Assembly (NCBI RefSeq): GCF_003640395.1
Contig: NZ_RBZQ01000001.1
Span: 558,001 to 622,000 of the forward strand
Length of the DNA stretch: 64,000 nucleotides
Origin: Stutzerimonas urumqiensis
GTDB taxonomy: Bacteria > Pseudomonadota > Gammaproteobacteria > Pseudomonadales > Pseudomonadaceae
Direction: 5' to 3'
In this document: piece by piece, positions 39,941 through 49,752 of the stretch
How the letters are laid out: every line of letters starts with the position of its first letter
How positions within the stretch are numbered: the first letter of the stretch is position 1
Translations under genes and position numbers: made by a program
The notes under the pieces: generated by a model
Database searches by the model: none
Told to the model about the DNA's origin: nothing
Seen by the model: only the letters and a program-made list of their open reading frames with translations

Positions 39941-42900
39941 ACTTCAACCTTTCCGCCTGGGCGCTGCGCAATCGACAGATCGTGCTGTACGCCATGCTCC
40001 TGCTGGCGCTGGTCGGCGCGCGCTCCTACACCCAGCTCGGCCAGAGCGAAGATCCGCCATTCACCTTCAAGGCGATGGTCATCACGACCCAGTGGCCGGG
40101 CGCCTCGGCGGAAGAGGTGTCGCGCCAGGTCACCGAGCGCATCGAACAGACGCTGATGGAAACCGGGCAGTACGAGCGCATCGTGTCGTTTTCGCGGCCG
40201 GGCGAGTCGACCGTCACCTTCATGGCGGACGACGCGATGCACTCGGAGGAGATTCCCGAGCTGTGGTACCAGATTCGCAAGAAGGTCGGCGACATCCGCC
40301 ATACGTTGCCGGCGGAAGTGCGGGGACCGTTCTTCAATGACGAGTTCGGGACGACGTTCGGCAATATCTACGCGTTGACGGGCGATGGCTTCGATTACGC
40401 GGTGCTCAAGGATTATGCCGACCGCATCCAGCTCCAGCTGCAACGGGTCGATAACGTCGGCAAGGTCGAACTGGTCGGCCTGCAGGACGAAAAGATCTGG
40501 ATCGAACTCTCCAATGTGAAGCTCGCGACGCTCGGCATTCCGCTCGAGGCGGTGCGCCAGGCCCTGGTGGCGCAGAACGCGCTGGCACCGTCCGGGTTCG
40601 TGGAAACGCCGACCGACCGTGTGCAGCTACGGGTCACCGGCGAGTTCGAGTCGGTCGATGAAATCCGCGACTTCCCGATCCGGGCGGGCGAGGCGACCTT
40701 CCGTCTTGGCGATGTGGCGCGTGTCTACCGCGGCTTCGCCGACCCGCCGGCGCCGAGGATGCGCTTCATGGGCGAGCCGGCGATCGGCATCGCGGTGTCG
40801 ATGAAGGAAGGCGGCGACATCCTCGCGCTCGGCTCGGCGCTGGAAGCCGAGTTCGCCCGCTTGCAGGCGGAATTGCCGGCCGGCATGTCGCTGGCCAAGG
40901 TGTCCGACCAGCCGGCCGCGGTGAAAACCAGCGTCGGCGAGTTCGTGCGAGTCCTGGTCGAGGCGCTGATCATCGTGCTGCTGGTCAGTTTCTTCTCGCT
41001 GGGCGTGCGGACCGGGCTGGTGGTGGCGCTGTCGATACCGCTGGTGCTGGCCATGACCTTCACGGCCATGAACTACCTCGATATCGGCCTGCACAAGATT
41101 TCGCTCGGCGCCCTCGTGCTGGCGCTGGGACTGCTTGTCGACGACGCGATCATCGCGGTGGAGATGATGGCGATCAAAATGGAACAGGGCTTCGATCGGT
41201 TGAAGGCGGCGAGCTACGCCTGGACCAGCACGGCGTTCCCGATGCTGACCGGAACGCTCATCACCGCGGCCGGCTTTCTGCCGATCGCCACGGCGCAGTC
41301 GAGCACCGGCGAGTACACGCGGTCGATCTTCCAGGTGGTCACCCTCGCGCTGCTGGCCTCGTGGATCGCTGCGGTGGTCTTCGTGCCGCTTCTCGGTGAG
41401 CGGCTGTTGCCCGACCTGGCCAAACGGCATGCCGCGCGCGGCAAGGAAACGCACGATCCCTATGACACGGCCTTTTACCGTCGGGTGCGGAGCCTGATCA
41501 GCTGGTGCGTGACGCGACGCAAGACCGTCATCCTGCTGACGATCGCCGCCTTCGTCGGCTCGATCCTGTTGTTCCGCTTCGTGCCGCAGCAGTTCTTTCC
41601 CGCCTCGGGACGGCTGGAGCTGATGGTCGACCTGAAGCTTGCCGAGGGCGCCTCGCTGAAGGCGACCGAAGACACGACGCTGCGCCTTGAAGCGTTGCTC
41701 AAGGGGCGCGAGGGCATCGATAACTACGTGGCCTACATCGGCTCGGGCTCGCCACGCTTCTACCTGCCGCTCGACCAGCAATTGCCGGCGACCAGCTTCG
41801 CGCAGTTCGTGGTGCTCGCCGAGAGCATCGAGGATCGCGAAGCGCTGCGAAGCTGGCTGATCGAGACGCTACGCGACGAATTCCCCGAAGTGCGGGGCCG
41901 GGTGACGCGCCTGGAGAACGGTCCTCCCGTCGGCTATCCGATCCAGTTCCGAGTGACCGGCGAGCACATCGACGTGGTGCGCGGGCTGGCGCGCCAGGTC
42001 GCCGACAAGGTGCGCGAGAACCCCTACGTCGCCAACGTCCACCTGGACTGGCAGGAGCCGAGCAAGGTCGTCTGGCTGGATGTCGACCAGGATCGGGCGC
42101 GGGCGCTGGGCATCAGCAGCGCCGAGCTGTCGAGCTTCCTGCAGCGCAGCTTCACCGGTGTCACGGTGAGCCAGTACCGCGAGGATGACGAACTGATCGA
42201 GGTGCTGCTACGCGGCCCGGAATCGGAGCGACTCGACCTCGCGGCGCTACCCAACCTGGCGGTCCCGGCGGAGGGTGGTCGCAGCGTGCCGTTGTCGCAG
42301 ATCGCGACGCTCGAGTACGGTTTCGAGGAAGGCGTCATTTGGCACCGCAACCGGTTGCCGACCGTCACGGTGCGCGCCGACATCTATGGCGAGCAGCTGC
42401 CGGCGTCCCTGGTGGCGCAGATCCAGCCGACGCTCGAGCCGATCCGCGCGCAATTGCCCAGCGGCTACCTGCTGGAAGCCGGAGGCACCGTCGAGGATTC
42501 GGCGCGCGGCCAGGCCTCGGTCAATGCCGGCATTCCGCTGTTCGTGGTCGTGGTGCTGACGCTGCTGATGATCCAGCTGCGCAGCTTCTCGAGGACGCTG
42601 ATGGTGTTCATCACCGCGCCGCTGGGGCTGATCGGCGTGACGCTGTTCCTGCTGATCCTGCGCCAGCCGTTCGGCTTCGTCGCCATGCTGGGCACCATCG
42701 CGCTGTCGGGCATGATCATGCGCAACTCGGTGATCCTGGTGGATCAGATCGAGCAGGACATCGGCGCGGGGCACGATCGTTTCAATGCCATCGTCGATGC
42801 GACCGTGCGGCGTTTCCGCCCGATCGTGCTCACGGCACTGGCCTCGGTACTGGCGATGATTCCGCTGTCGCGCAGCATCTTCTTCGGTCCGATGGCGGTT

Positions 42901-43011
42901 TCGATCATGGGCGGGCTGATCGTGGCGACCGCGCTGACGTTGTTGTTCCTCCCCGCACTGTATGCCGCCTGGTTCCGCGTCCGGGTCGAAGAGCGCGTCG
43001 ATCAGCCGTGA
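39937..43011 (+). CDS. RND efflux transporter (HAE1-like inner-membrane pump)
   Basis: A 1024-residue proton-driven exporter with the RND layout: one N-terminal helix, a large periplasmic loop, a block of helices (about 340-540), a second loop and a last helix block (about 855-1010). The proton-relay aspartates are present in [15 protein letters not shown] in helix 4. Substrate range cannot be told from sequence; the wording is nearer to the VmeI/HAE1 group than to the MexB/AcrB clade. No outer-membrane factor is encoded next to it, so it probably shares a TolC/OprM-type channel. The start overlaps the adaptor stop (ATGA). Confidence 0.95.
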   Translation: MNFNLSAWALRNRQIVLYAMLLLALVGARSYTQLGQSEDPPFTFKAMVITTQWPGASAEEVSRQVTERIEQTLMETGQYERIVSFSRPGESTVTFMADDAMHSEEIPELWYQIRKKVGDIRHTLPAEVRGPFFNDEFGTTFGNIYALTGDGFDYAVLKDYADRIQLQLQRVDNVGKVELVGLQDEKIWIELSNVKLATLGIPLEAVRQALVAQNALAPSGFVETPTDRVQLRVTGEFESVDEIRDFPIRAGEATFRLGDVARVYRGFADPPAPRMRFMGEPAIGIAVSMKEGGDILALGSALEAEFARLQAELPAGMSLAKVSDQPAAVKTSVGEFVRVLVEALIIVLLVSFFSLGVRTGLVVALSIPLVLAMTFTAMNYLDIGLHKISLGALVLALGLLVDDAIIAVEMMAIKMEQGFDRLKAASYAWTSTAFPMLTGTLITAAGFLPIATAQSSTGEYTRSIFQVVTLALLASWIAAVVFVPLLGERLLPDLAKRHAARGKETHDPYDTAFYRRVRSLISWCVTRRKTVILLTIAAFVGSILLFRFVPQQFFPASGRLELMVDLKLAEGASLKATEDTTLRLEALLKGREGIDNYVAYIGSGSPRFYLPLDQQLPATSFAQFVVLAESIEDREALRSWLIETLRDEFPEVRGRVTRLENGPPVGYPIQFRVTGEHIDVVRGLARQVADKVRENPYVANVHLDWQEPSKVVWLDVDQDRARALGISSAELSSFLQRSFTGVTVSQYREDDELIEVLLRGPESERLDLAALPNLAVPAEGGRSVPLSQIATLEYGFEEGVIWHRNRLPTVTVRADIYGEQLPASLVAQIQPTLEPIRAQLPSGYLLEAGGTVEDSARGQASVNAGIPLFVVVVLTLLMIQLRSFSRTLMVFITAPLGLIGVTLFLLILRQPFGFVAMLGTIALSGMIMRNSVILVDQIEQDIGAGHDRFNAIVDATVRRFRPIVLTALASVLAMIPLSRSIFFGPMAVSIMGGLIVATALTLLFLPALYAAWFRVRVEERVDQP

Positions 43012-43039
43012 TGGACAAACGAACGGGCCCCGTTACACT
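43012..43039 (+). promoter_or_regulatory. Promoter of yjdM inside the RND terminator
   Basis: TGGACA (43012-43017, five of six consensus) and TACACT (43034-43039) are 16 bases apart. The -35 starts right after the pump stop codon and the -10 lies in the terminator loop. Confidence 0.65.
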
Positions 43040-43052
43040 CCGGGCCCGTTTT
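43022..43052 (+). terminator. Terminator of the RND operon
   Basis: AACGGGCCC pairs with GGGCCCGTT (9 bp) around an 11-base loop and is followed by T residues (TTTTC), 10 bases after the pump stop codon. The loop contains the -10 box of the next gene. Confidence 0.75.
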
Positions 43053-43069
43053 CATGCCCGGAGTTCCCC

Positions 43070-43414
43070 ATGTCCGCCTTGCCTGACTGCCCCGAATGCG
43101 GTTCGTCCTACACCTACGAAGCGGCCGGCGTGCTGGCCTGTCCGGCGTGCGGTCACGAATGGCGGGTGGGTGATGAGGCTGCGCCAAGCGCCGCAGGCGA
43201 GGCGGGCGTACGTGATGCGGTCGGCAACCTGCTGGCCGACGGTGACACCGTCACGGTGATCAAGGACCTCAAGGTCAAGGGTTCGTCCCTGGTGGTCAAG
43301 GTCGGCACCAAGGTCCGGAACATCCGTCTGGTCGAAGGGGACCATGACATCGACTGCAAGATCGATGGCATCGGCGCGATGAAGCTGAAGTCGCAGTTCG
43401 TCCGCAAGGCCTGA
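43070..43414 (+). CDS. yjdM: Zinc-ribbon protein YjdM (PhnA family)
   Basis: A 114-residue protein with an N-terminal zinc ribbon ([25 protein letters not shown]) and a C-terminal beta-barrel PhnA/YjdM domain ([53 protein letters not shown]). It was once named for alkylphosphonate use, but no phosphonate genes are near and the role is unproven. The length is normal for the family. Confidence 0.95.
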   Translation: MSALPDCPECGSSYTYEAAGVLACPACGHEWRVGDEAAPSAAGEAGVRDAVGNLLADGDTVTVIKDLKVKGSSLVVKVGTKVRNIRLVEGDHDIDCKIDGIGAMKLKSQFVRKA

Positions 43415-43444
43415 GCCGCATCGAGCGACGCGGCGTGACACGGA

Positions 43445-45133
43445 TCAGGCGGCGCTGGTGCGGCCCTTGGCATCGGCATTCGGGCCAAACGCCGCGAGCG
43501 CCGAGTGATCGTCGTGCATTTCGACGACTTCCGGCAGCTCATGCAGGTTGCTCGTGAAGGCGGCATCGGCGGCGGACTTGCTCATCCGCACGGCCCGCTC
43601 GAGGTCCTGCTCGGCAGCCAGGCCACCGATACGGCTGGCATGACGCGAGCGAATCTCATCGAGTTGGCGGATGCTGGCGCCCTGGTCGATCAGCCGCACC
43701 AGTTCCAGCGCAAAGGCCTCGGTATCACCGAGCTGGCCCAGCATTTCCAGCAACAGCAGGCGTAGCGTCATGCGCTCGGGCTCGGCCACCAGCGCCGATT
43801 CGAGAATGCGCTTGGCTTCGGCATAGCGGGCGGCGCTGATCAGCATGCTCGCCGCTTCCAGCGCGTTTAGCGCCAGGGGCGCGCTCTGGCGCCGCGCGCG
43901 GCTGCGGCTATTGGCGATGCGTGACGGCGTGAGCGGCGCCATCCGCGAGTCGCGGACGGCGGCCTCGTGCGGGTGTGCGGACGGCACGATCAGGTCGTCG
44001 ATCGGGTCGCGCTGACGCCGCGGGCGATAGCTGGTCCACAGCGCAGCGCCTGCGGTGATGAATGCTAGGGCCGCGCCGATCAGCCAGAGATGGCTGGTCT
44101 GGTCGCTAGCGGCGACGACGCCTGACGGTGCGGGCGGCGCGACCTTGGCTACCGCCGGCTGCGCTGCCGGCGCCGTTTCGACGGCTCGGCTGGACAGCTG
44201 CGCTTCGAGCTCGGCCAGCTCGCCGCTGCGGCGTTCCAGGGCCAGCTGCATGTCGGTCACCCGCGCTTCAAGGGCGGCGATCTCGTCCACCAGCGGGTCG
44301 ACGGTGGGCTCGGGCGCCGCCGGGGAGGCGGTGGTCGCGTCGGCAATCGCCTCCATGTCGGTCGCAGGTGTGTCGATTGCCGGCAGGCGGGTCGAGGCGT
44401 CAGCCGTGACGGTCTCTTGCGCGTCGACCGCAGCCGGATTGGCAAGGCGGCTGGCATCGATCGCGTCGGGCAACAGCAGCTCGGCACCGAGTTGCAGGCG
44501 GGATGCGTCGCCGCCGGCGAATGCCTCGGGGTTCAGGGCCATGATGTCGCGCATGAGCGTGCGGCCGCTCTGGTCGCCGTCGGCGAGGCGGCTCGCGATC
44601 AGCCACAGGCTGTCACCCGCGCGAACACGGTAGCGCTGCCCCGCGAGAGCGGCCGGGGCAGCCACCGGTTCGGGCACGTCCGTGGCAACGGTCGTCATCG
44701 CTTCGACTGCGGGAAGCGCTGCAACTGCCGGAACGATCGGCTGGCTCGGCAGCGGATCGAGCAACAGGGTGTACTCGCGTCGCAGCACGCCGTTGGGGCG
44801 CGCGAGGTCGACGATGAAGTCGAGGTAGGGCTCGCGAATGGGCGCGCTGGACGTCACTCGCACGCTGAGCTGGCCGTCGCGCATCTCCGGCAGGAAGCGG
44901 AGATCGGAAAGATGGGCGAAGCGCTCGATGCCCGCGCTCTGGAACGCGGCGTTCGTCGCCAGGGATACCTTGATGTCCTCCACCGACAGGCCGCTGGCGT
45001 CATGCAGTTCGATGCGCGCGTCCAGCGGCTGATTCAGAGCGGAGGCCAGCGTCATCTCGCCAAGGCCGAGGGCGGAAGCCATGCCGGTGTAGGAGAGCAG
45101 GGCGGTAGCGAGCGGAAGCACGTAGCGAGCCAA
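43445..45133 (-). CDS. FimV-like protein with LysM domain
   Basis: A 562-residue envelope protein. It has a signal peptide (about residues 1-21), the FimV N-terminal domain (LGLGEMTLASALNQPLDARIELHDASGL to about residue 125), a LysM peptidoglycan-binding domain (YRVRAGDSLWLIASRLADG, about 168-225), a linker rich in Ala, Thr and Pro with a short coiled coil (about 285-320), one transmembrane segment (LWLIGAALAFITAGAALW, near 350) and a cytoplasmic TPR-like part (LNALEAASMLISAARYAEAKRILESAL). It is much shorter than polar-hub FimV (more than 900 residues) and lacks its acidic tail, so it may be a paralogue. Function in pilus or pole organisation is inferred. Confidence 0.85.
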   Translation of the reverse strand: MARYVLPLATALLSYTGMASALGLGEMTLASALNQPLDARIELHDASGLSVEDIKVSLATNAAFQSAGIERFAHLSDLRFLPEMRDGQLSVRVTSSAPIREPYLDFIVDLARPNGVLRREYTLLLDPLPSQPIVPAVAALPAVEAMTTVATDVPEPVAAPAALAGQRYRVRAGDSLWLIASRLADGDQSGRTLMRDIMALNPEAFAGGDASRLQLGAELLLPDAIDASRLANPAAVDAQETVTADASTRLPAIDTPATDMEAIADATTASPAAPEPTVDPLVDEIAALEARVTDMQLALERRSGELAELEAQLSSRAVETAPAAQPAVAKVAPPAPSGVVAASDQTSHLWLIGAALAFITAGAALWTSYRPRRQRDPIDDLIVPSAHPHEAAVRDSRMAPLTPSRIANSRSRARRQSAPLALNALEAASMLISAARYAEAKRILESALVAEPERMTLRLLLLEMLGQLGDTEAFALELVRLIDQGASIRQLDEIRSRHASRIGGLAAEQDLERAVRMSKSAADAAFTSNLHELPEVVEMHDDHSALAAFGPNADAKGRTSAA

Positions 45134-45314
45134 GGCGACGATCCTCTAAAACCCGCGCACTACGCTCTGCCGGAAACCCGGTGAGGAACCACGTGGCGGG
45201 AGAATGGGAATATTGGCGGGACGCCAATTGCCGTGCTGTATACGGCACTCGTCACACTTCTGCTAATTAGTTTTCTCGATTCGAGCCATGCGATCGCTTT
45301 TTTCCGACGCGAGG

Positions 45315-47819
45315 TTATTCCTCGCTAGCCGGGCGCTCGGTCGCCGGCTCCGTGTCGGCGTGCCGATCGAGCGCAACCTGGCGGATCGACAGGCGGATTT
45401 CGGCTGGCAGCACCCGCTTGGCGGCGCCTTCAGCCAGCTCGCCCAACAGCGGGTGATGGCTCAGGCGGCCGGTGTCGTCGCGTCGAAGTACACCCTGTTC
45501 GAGCAGCGTCGCGATGAAGTGACGGAACAGGCTCTTGTCGAAGAATTCCGGCGCGTTCAACCCGTGCAGGATCGACAGGCGCTGGGCCATGACCGTGCAC
45601 AAGTCTTCGAGCGCCTCGGCGGTCAGGCTGTGCTGGCCGGCATTGAGCAACAGGGCGATCGCCATGTAGAACCGCTGCAGCGTCTGGACGATGGCGCGCG
45701 AAAGCAGTGTCAGCAGCACGAATTGCCGCGAACTGGGCGCCGGCCGCACGTAGACCTCGCCATCACGCTTGAGCAGCCCGTGCTCGACGAACGCCTCGAG
45801 CCAGCGATCGACGACGCCGTCGAGTTCGTCGATGTCCCAGCGAATGAACAGCTCGGCACGCAGGTACGGATACAGCGCCCTGGTGTAGCGCAGGATCTGC
45901 TCGCGGCTCATCCGCGCGCTGCTCTGGAAGAAACTCGCCAAGAGGCCGGGCAACGCGAGGATATGCAGCACGTTGTTGCGGTAGTAGGTCATCAGCACCG
46001 CGTTCTGCTCGTCGAGGTAGCAGATGTTGCCCAGGGCATCCTTCTGCTCGGCGACCAGTTCGAGCTCCTTGACGTAGGCGATGAGCTCGACCCCGTTGCC
46101 GTCGGGCAGCGTGGTGTGCGGCGAGTAAGGCACGCTGCGCAGCAGCGCGAGGTAAAGGTCGAGAATGCGCGCCAATGCCCGTTCATCCAGCGCCAGGCGA
46201 CTGGTCGAGAGCAGGGCGAGCGCCACCAGGTTCACCGGGTTGACGGCGGTAGCGTCGTTCAGACGCTGCGCCACGCGCTGAGCCAGCCGGTTGGTGGTGT
46301 CGGTCAGCCAGGCGGGGCGGTAGTCAGGACCGAGACTCTGCTGACGCCAGCCGGGTTGCTCCTGGTCGAGAAAGCTGGCCAACGGCAGCGGCTCGCCGAA
46401 GTTGACCCAGACCTGGCCGAAGCGCTGCTTGAGTGCGCCGATCACCTTGAAGATGTCGAAGATCGACTCCTTTTTCTTCGCCGTGCCGCGCAGCTCCCCG
46501 AGGTAGGTGCGCCCTTCGAGCACCCGTTCGTAGCCGATGTACACCGGCACGAAGAGGATCGGCTGGCGCGAGGAGCGTAGAAAGCTGCGCACCGTGATCG
46601 CGAGCATGCCCGTCTTGGGTTGCAGCATGCGGCCGGTGCGCGAACGACCGCCTTCGACGAAGTACTCGACCGGAAAGCGGCGGCTGAACAGGGTGTGCAG
46701 GTACTCGTTGAAGACGGCCGTATAGAGCGGATTGCCCTTGAACGAACGGCGCATGAAGAAGGCGCCGCCGCGACGAAGCAGGCCGCCGACGATCGGCATG
46801 TTCAGGTTGATGCCGGCGGCGATATGGGGCGGCGTCAGGCCGCTGCGGAACAGCAGGTAGGACAGCAGCAGGTAATCGATATGGCTGCGGTGGCACGGCA
46901 CGTAGATCACCTCGTGGCCGTGCACCGCTTCCTGGATACGGGGCAGGTGGTTGACGCGGATGCCGTCGTAGATCTTGTTCCAGAACCAGGAAAGCACCAC
47001 TTCGAGAAAGCGGACCGCGGTATAGGTGTAGTCCGAGGCGATCTCGTTGCCATAGCGCAGGGCCTGCGCCTCGGCGCGCTGCACCGAAATGCCCTCGCGT
47101 TCGGCGGCGTCCTGGATGGCTTTGCGAACCGGCGCCGCATGGACGAGGCCCTTGACCAGGTTTCGCCGATGCGAAACGTCCGGGCCGATGACGGCGGTCT
47201 TCTGGTTGCGGAAGTGCACGCGCAGGATGCGGTGGATCATGCGCAGCGTACGCGCCGGCCCCTTGTCCATCGCCATCAGCTCGCGCAGATGGATCGGGCT
47301 GGAGAACTGTACGCGCGTCTTGCGGCCCAGAATGAGGATGCTGATCACCCGACGCAGCCGGCCGGTCACGGCCCAGCTATCGGCGAACAGAAGCTTCCAC
47401 GGGCTGGTCTCGCGGGCGGGCGACTGGCCCCAGAACACACTGACCGGGACGATCTGGACATCCTGCGCCGGGTCGCGCTCCAGTGCCTGCAGCAACCTGA
47501 CGAGCGCCGGGGCGGGCGTCAGCCGGGTCGGTCGCGCATTCCAGCTGGCCGCTGGCGAGAGAAAGAAGAAGGCGGCCGGTTCGAGGTCATCGCCAACCTG
47601 CACGGGCACGACGGGGCGGGGCAAGCCGGCCTTGCTGCACTCGGCATCGAGCACGGCCAGTTCGCTCAGCGACGGCTTCTGCATGACGTAGACGACCGGC
47701 TGGCTGCGATCGAGATTTACCGAGAAGGCCGACTGGTTGATCGATTCGGAGCGAACCCAGAGATACAGCACGCGACGAAGGATGCTGAACAACAGGCGGC
47801 GAACGGGTGAACGGCTCAT
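45315..47819 (-). CDS. plsB: Glycerol-3-phosphate 1-O-acyltransferase
   Basis: Acylates sn-glycerol-3-phosphate at position 1, the first step of phospholipid synthesis, at the inner membrane. The 834-residue product is the long PlsB form. The acyltransferase motifs are intact: block [11 protein letters not shown] (HX4D), block [12 protein letters not shown], block [13 protein letters not shown] and block [10 protein letters not shown]. The C-terminal [21 protein letters not shown] end is typical. I chose ATG 47819 ([25 protein letters not shown]), which matches the family start; the frame is open to 47843. Confidence 0.97.
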   Translation of the reverse strand: MSRSPVRRLLFSILRRVLYLWVRSESINQSAFSVNLDRSQPVVYVMQKPSLSELAVLDAECSKAGLPRPVVPVQVGDDLEPAAFFFLSPAASWNARPTRLTPAPALVRLLQALERDPAQDVQIVPVSVFWGQSPARETSPWKLLFADSWAVTGRLRRVISILILGRKTRVQFSSPIHLRELMAMDKGPARTLRMIHRILRVHFRNQKTAVIGPDVSHRRNLVKGLVHAAPVRKAIQDAAEREGISVQRAEAQALRYGNEIASDYTYTAVRFLEVVLSWFWNKIYDGIRVNHLPRIQEAVHGHEVIYVPCHRSHIDYLLLSYLLFRSGLTPPHIAAGINLNMPIVGGLLRRGGAFFMRRSFKGNPLYTAVFNEYLHTLFSRRFPVEYFVEGGRSRTGRMLQPKTGMLAITVRSFLRSSRQPILFVPVYIGYERVLEGRTYLGELRGTAKKKESIFDIFKVIGALKQRFGQVWVNFGEPLPLASFLDQEQPGWRQQSLGPDYRPAWLTDTTNRLAQRVAQRLNDATAVNPVNLVALALLSTSRLALDERALARILDLYLALLRSVPYSPHTTLPDGNGVELIAYVKELELVAEQKDALGNICYLDEQNAVLMTYYRNNVLHILALPGLLASFFQSSARMSREQILRYTRALYPYLRAELFIRWDIDELDGVVDRWLEAFVEHGLLKRDGEVYVRPAPSSRQFVLLTLLSRAIVQTLQRFYMAIALLLNAGQHSLTAEALEDLCTVMAQRLSILHGLNAPEFFDKSLFRHFIATLLEQGVLRRDDTGRLSHHPLLGELAEGAAKRVLPAEIRLSIRQVALDRHADTEPATERPASEE

Positions 47820-48056
47820 GAGACTTCGTGCAGGCGCGATCATGCGGGGCGGCTAGTGTGCCCGATACACCTGGGTGCGGCAAAAGTGCCGAACGCAGTC
47901 ACCGGCTGGTTTTTCGTCGCGTGCACAGCGTGCAGAGGTCTGTCGCCACCACGGCCTTGCCTGCCTCGCCCCGCTGTGCGATTGGTCCACCTGCAATGAT
48001 GTGAAAGTGCCTGCAAGCCTTGCGGCACTAGGCGTCCAGCCCGAATAAAAAAGTGC
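47820..48056. other. Intergenic region between plsB and the cold-shock gene, upstream half
   Basis: The plsB to csp gap is 409 bases (47820-48228). In this upstream half I see no supportable gene, tRNA or repeat. It should hold the plsB promoter on the minus strand, but no convincing -35/-10 pair stands out. The rest of the gap holds the csp promoter and its long leader. Confidence 0.5.
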
Positions 48057-48084
48057 TTTAAACGAAAAAGCGTTCATTTATACT
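48057..48084 (+). promoter_or_regulatory. Promoter of the cold-shock gene
   Basis: TTTAAA (48057-48062) and TATACT (48079-48084) are 16 bases apart. Transcription would start near 48091, leaving a 5' leader of about 138 bases, as is usual for cspA-type genes regulated at the mRNA level. Confidence 0.6.
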
Positions 48085-48228
48085 CCGGGAGCGGTCGCTC
48101 TGAAACGCGGCTTTTTTCAAAGTCACTTCTGATCACTCGGCTTGCCGAATAACAAGAAGAACGTTTTTGCTGCGCCCGTCGACGATCCTCGTCAGAGGGC
48201 TAACAAAAAGCGAGTTGGAGATGTGGTA

Positions 48229-48438
48229 ATGGCTGATCGCGAGATCGGAACCGTCAAATGGTTCAACGATGCCAAAGGCTATGGGTTCATTCAGCGCGAT
48301 AGTGGTGCTGATGTGTTCGTTCACTATCGTGCCATCCGCGGCGAGGGTCATCGCTCACTGGTCGAAGGCCAGAAGGTCGAGTTTTCGGTGATTCAGGGCC
48401 AGAAAGGCCTGCAAGCCGAAGATGTAGCAGGCGCCTGA
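48229..48438 (+). CDS. Cold-shock domain protein (CspA family)
   Basis: A 69-residue OB-fold RNA chaperone. The nucleic-acid-binding motifs RNP1 (KGYGFIQ) and RNP2 (VFVHY) are present after the usual TVKWFNDAK start, and the chain ends within the csp length range. It melts RNA structure and may act in cold or general growth. ATG 48229 ([13 protein letters not shown]) is the family start with a GGAG site; the open frame upstream to 48142 lies in the leader RNA and has no support. Confidence 0.96.
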   Translation: MADREIGTVKWFNDAKGYGFIQRDSGADVFVHYRAIRGEGHRSLVEGQKVEFSVIQGQKGLQAEDVAGA

Positions 48439-48445
48439 AACTAAC

Positions 48446-48526
48446 AAGCCCGTCGAACAGGCTGTGTGAAAACTACTGCGCTCGATCATGCTGCGTTTCA
48501 CACTGCCTGCTAAGACGGGCTTTTTA
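48446..48526 (+). terminator. Long nested-hairpin terminator of the cold-shock gene
   Basis: AAGCCCGTC (48446-48454) pairs with GACGGGCTT (48514-48522), followed by T residues. Nested inside are CAGGCTGTGTGAAAAC and GTTTCACACTGCCTG, a second imperfect inverted pair, leaving a loop of about 21 bases. The inner pair looks like a separate inverted-repeat unit inserted within a simple terminator. Confidence 0.75.
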
Positions 48527-48551
48527 ATGCTTGGCACCTCGGCATAGCAAA

Positions 48552-48923
48552 TCAGCCTGTACGCCAAAGAATTTCCTTCTCGCCATGCTCGTCGACGCTT
48601 ATCCAGCGATCGGCATCTTCCTCGCCCTGTGTTTCGTCCCAGCCACCTGGTGCGCAGCGTACCTGCACGCCCAGCGCGCGGTGTGCTGCGTGCGCGCATT
48701 GCAGATCGTCGGCCCAGGGTGTCGCGTCGCTCTCGAGCAGCAGGCAGTGCCATTTTCCGACCGCGTTCTCGAACCAGCTGACGGCGATATCTCCGGCTTC
48801 GCACTTGAATGTCTTGCCCTGGGTTCGCCAGGGCGTCGTCGCGCCGAAGACAGTCTCCAGCCAATGCCCGACGGCGTCCCGGTCCGCTTCCTTCAGGTAG
48901 ATCTCGATATCAGGTTGGCGCAT
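48552..48923 (-). CDS. Conserved hypothetical protein, Pseudomonas type
   Basis: A 123-residue acidic, Trp-rich soluble protein (MRQPDIEIYLKEADRDAVGHWLETVFG, FKCEAGDIAVSWFENAVGKWHCLLLESD, GEEDADRWISVDEHG). It is familiar as a conserved pseudomonad protein but no function is known. No signal or membrane segment is seen. A GGGGAG site precedes the ATG. It is the third gene of a minus-strand run dapE, rlmA, this gene, with a 25-base gap to rlmA. Confidence 0.85.
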   Translation of the reverse strand: MRQPDIEIYLKEADRDAVGHWLETVFGATTPWRTQGKTFKCEAGDIAVSWFENAVGKWHCLLLESDATPWADDLQCAHAAHRALGVQVRCAPGGWDETQGEEDADRWISVDEHGEKEILWRTG

Positions 48924-48948
48924 GGTGGCTCCCCTGGAGCAGCCTTGG

Positions 48949-49752
48949 TTAATGTCGTTCGATCCAGTCGAAGCGTACCGCGGCGCGAACCTTCAGCGGG
49001 CTGTCGATGACGGCCTTGCGTCGTTCGGCGTTGGCGCGCCAGCCATGTGGTGTCATGGCCAGCAGGTCGGCGCGGTCTTGCGGGTCTTCGAGATTCAGTT
49101 CGAATTCCAGCGTTTCGCTATGGCCCAGGCGCATGCCGTTCGGAATGAGCGTCAGGTGCTTGGTGTCATCGTAATCGCGGACTTCATCGTACAGCCGCTG
49201 GCGAAGCTCGAGCAGATGGTTGCGCGTGGGGCCCAGCCGCAGAACGCCGCCGCCGGAGGGCAGCAGACGAAGCGCCTCGGACCAGTCGAATGGGCTGAAC
49301 ACGCTGATCAACTGGGCCATGCTCGCCTCGGCGAGGGGAATGCGCGCCATGCTCGCCACCAGCCAGGTGACATGAGCGGTGCGGCGACAGGCGCGCTTGA
49401 TCGCCTCGCGGGAGATGTCCAGGGCATAGCCTTCGCTGCCCGGTCGGGCGGTGGCGATCCGATCGGTGTAATAACCCTCGCCGCAACCGACGTCGAGCCA
49501 GCGTCCGGGTGTGCGCAGGCTGCTCAGCTCAGCCAGGCGGTCGGCAAGCGGTGCGTAATGCCCGGCTTCGAGGAAGCGTCGGCGTGCCTCGACCATCGCC
49601 TGGTTGTCTCCGGGGTCGCGACTTTTCTTGTGCTGCACGGGCAGCAGGTTGAAATAGCCCTGCCGGGCCCGGTCGAAGCGGTGCCGGTTCGCACAGGCGA
49701 GGCCCTGGTCGGCCGCGTCGAGCGGCAACTGGCAGATCGGGCAGATCAGCAT
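48949..49752 (-). CDS. rlmA: 23S rRNA (guanine-745-N1)-methyltransferase
   Basis: Methylates G745 of 23S rRNA. The 267-residue protein has the N-terminal zinc finger (CPICQLPL with the second pair in CANRHRFD), the [30 protein letters not shown] segment typical of RlmA, and a SAM-binding Rossmann domain ([28 protein letters not shown]). Its start overlaps the dapE stop by 7 bases, implying coupling. Confidence 0.95.
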   Translation of the reverse strand: MLICPICQLPLDAADQGLACANRHRFDRARQGYFNLLPVQHKKSRDPGDNQAMVEARRRFLEAGHYAPLADRLAELSSLRTPGRWLDVGCGEGYYTDRIATARPGSEGYALDISREAIKRACRRTAHVTWLVASMARIPLAEASMAQLISVFSPFDWSEALRLLPSGGGVLRLGPTRNHLLELRQRLYDEVRDYDDTKHLTLIPNGMRLGHSETLEFELNLEDPQDRADLLAMTPHGWRANAERRKAVIDSPLKVRAAVRFDWIERH

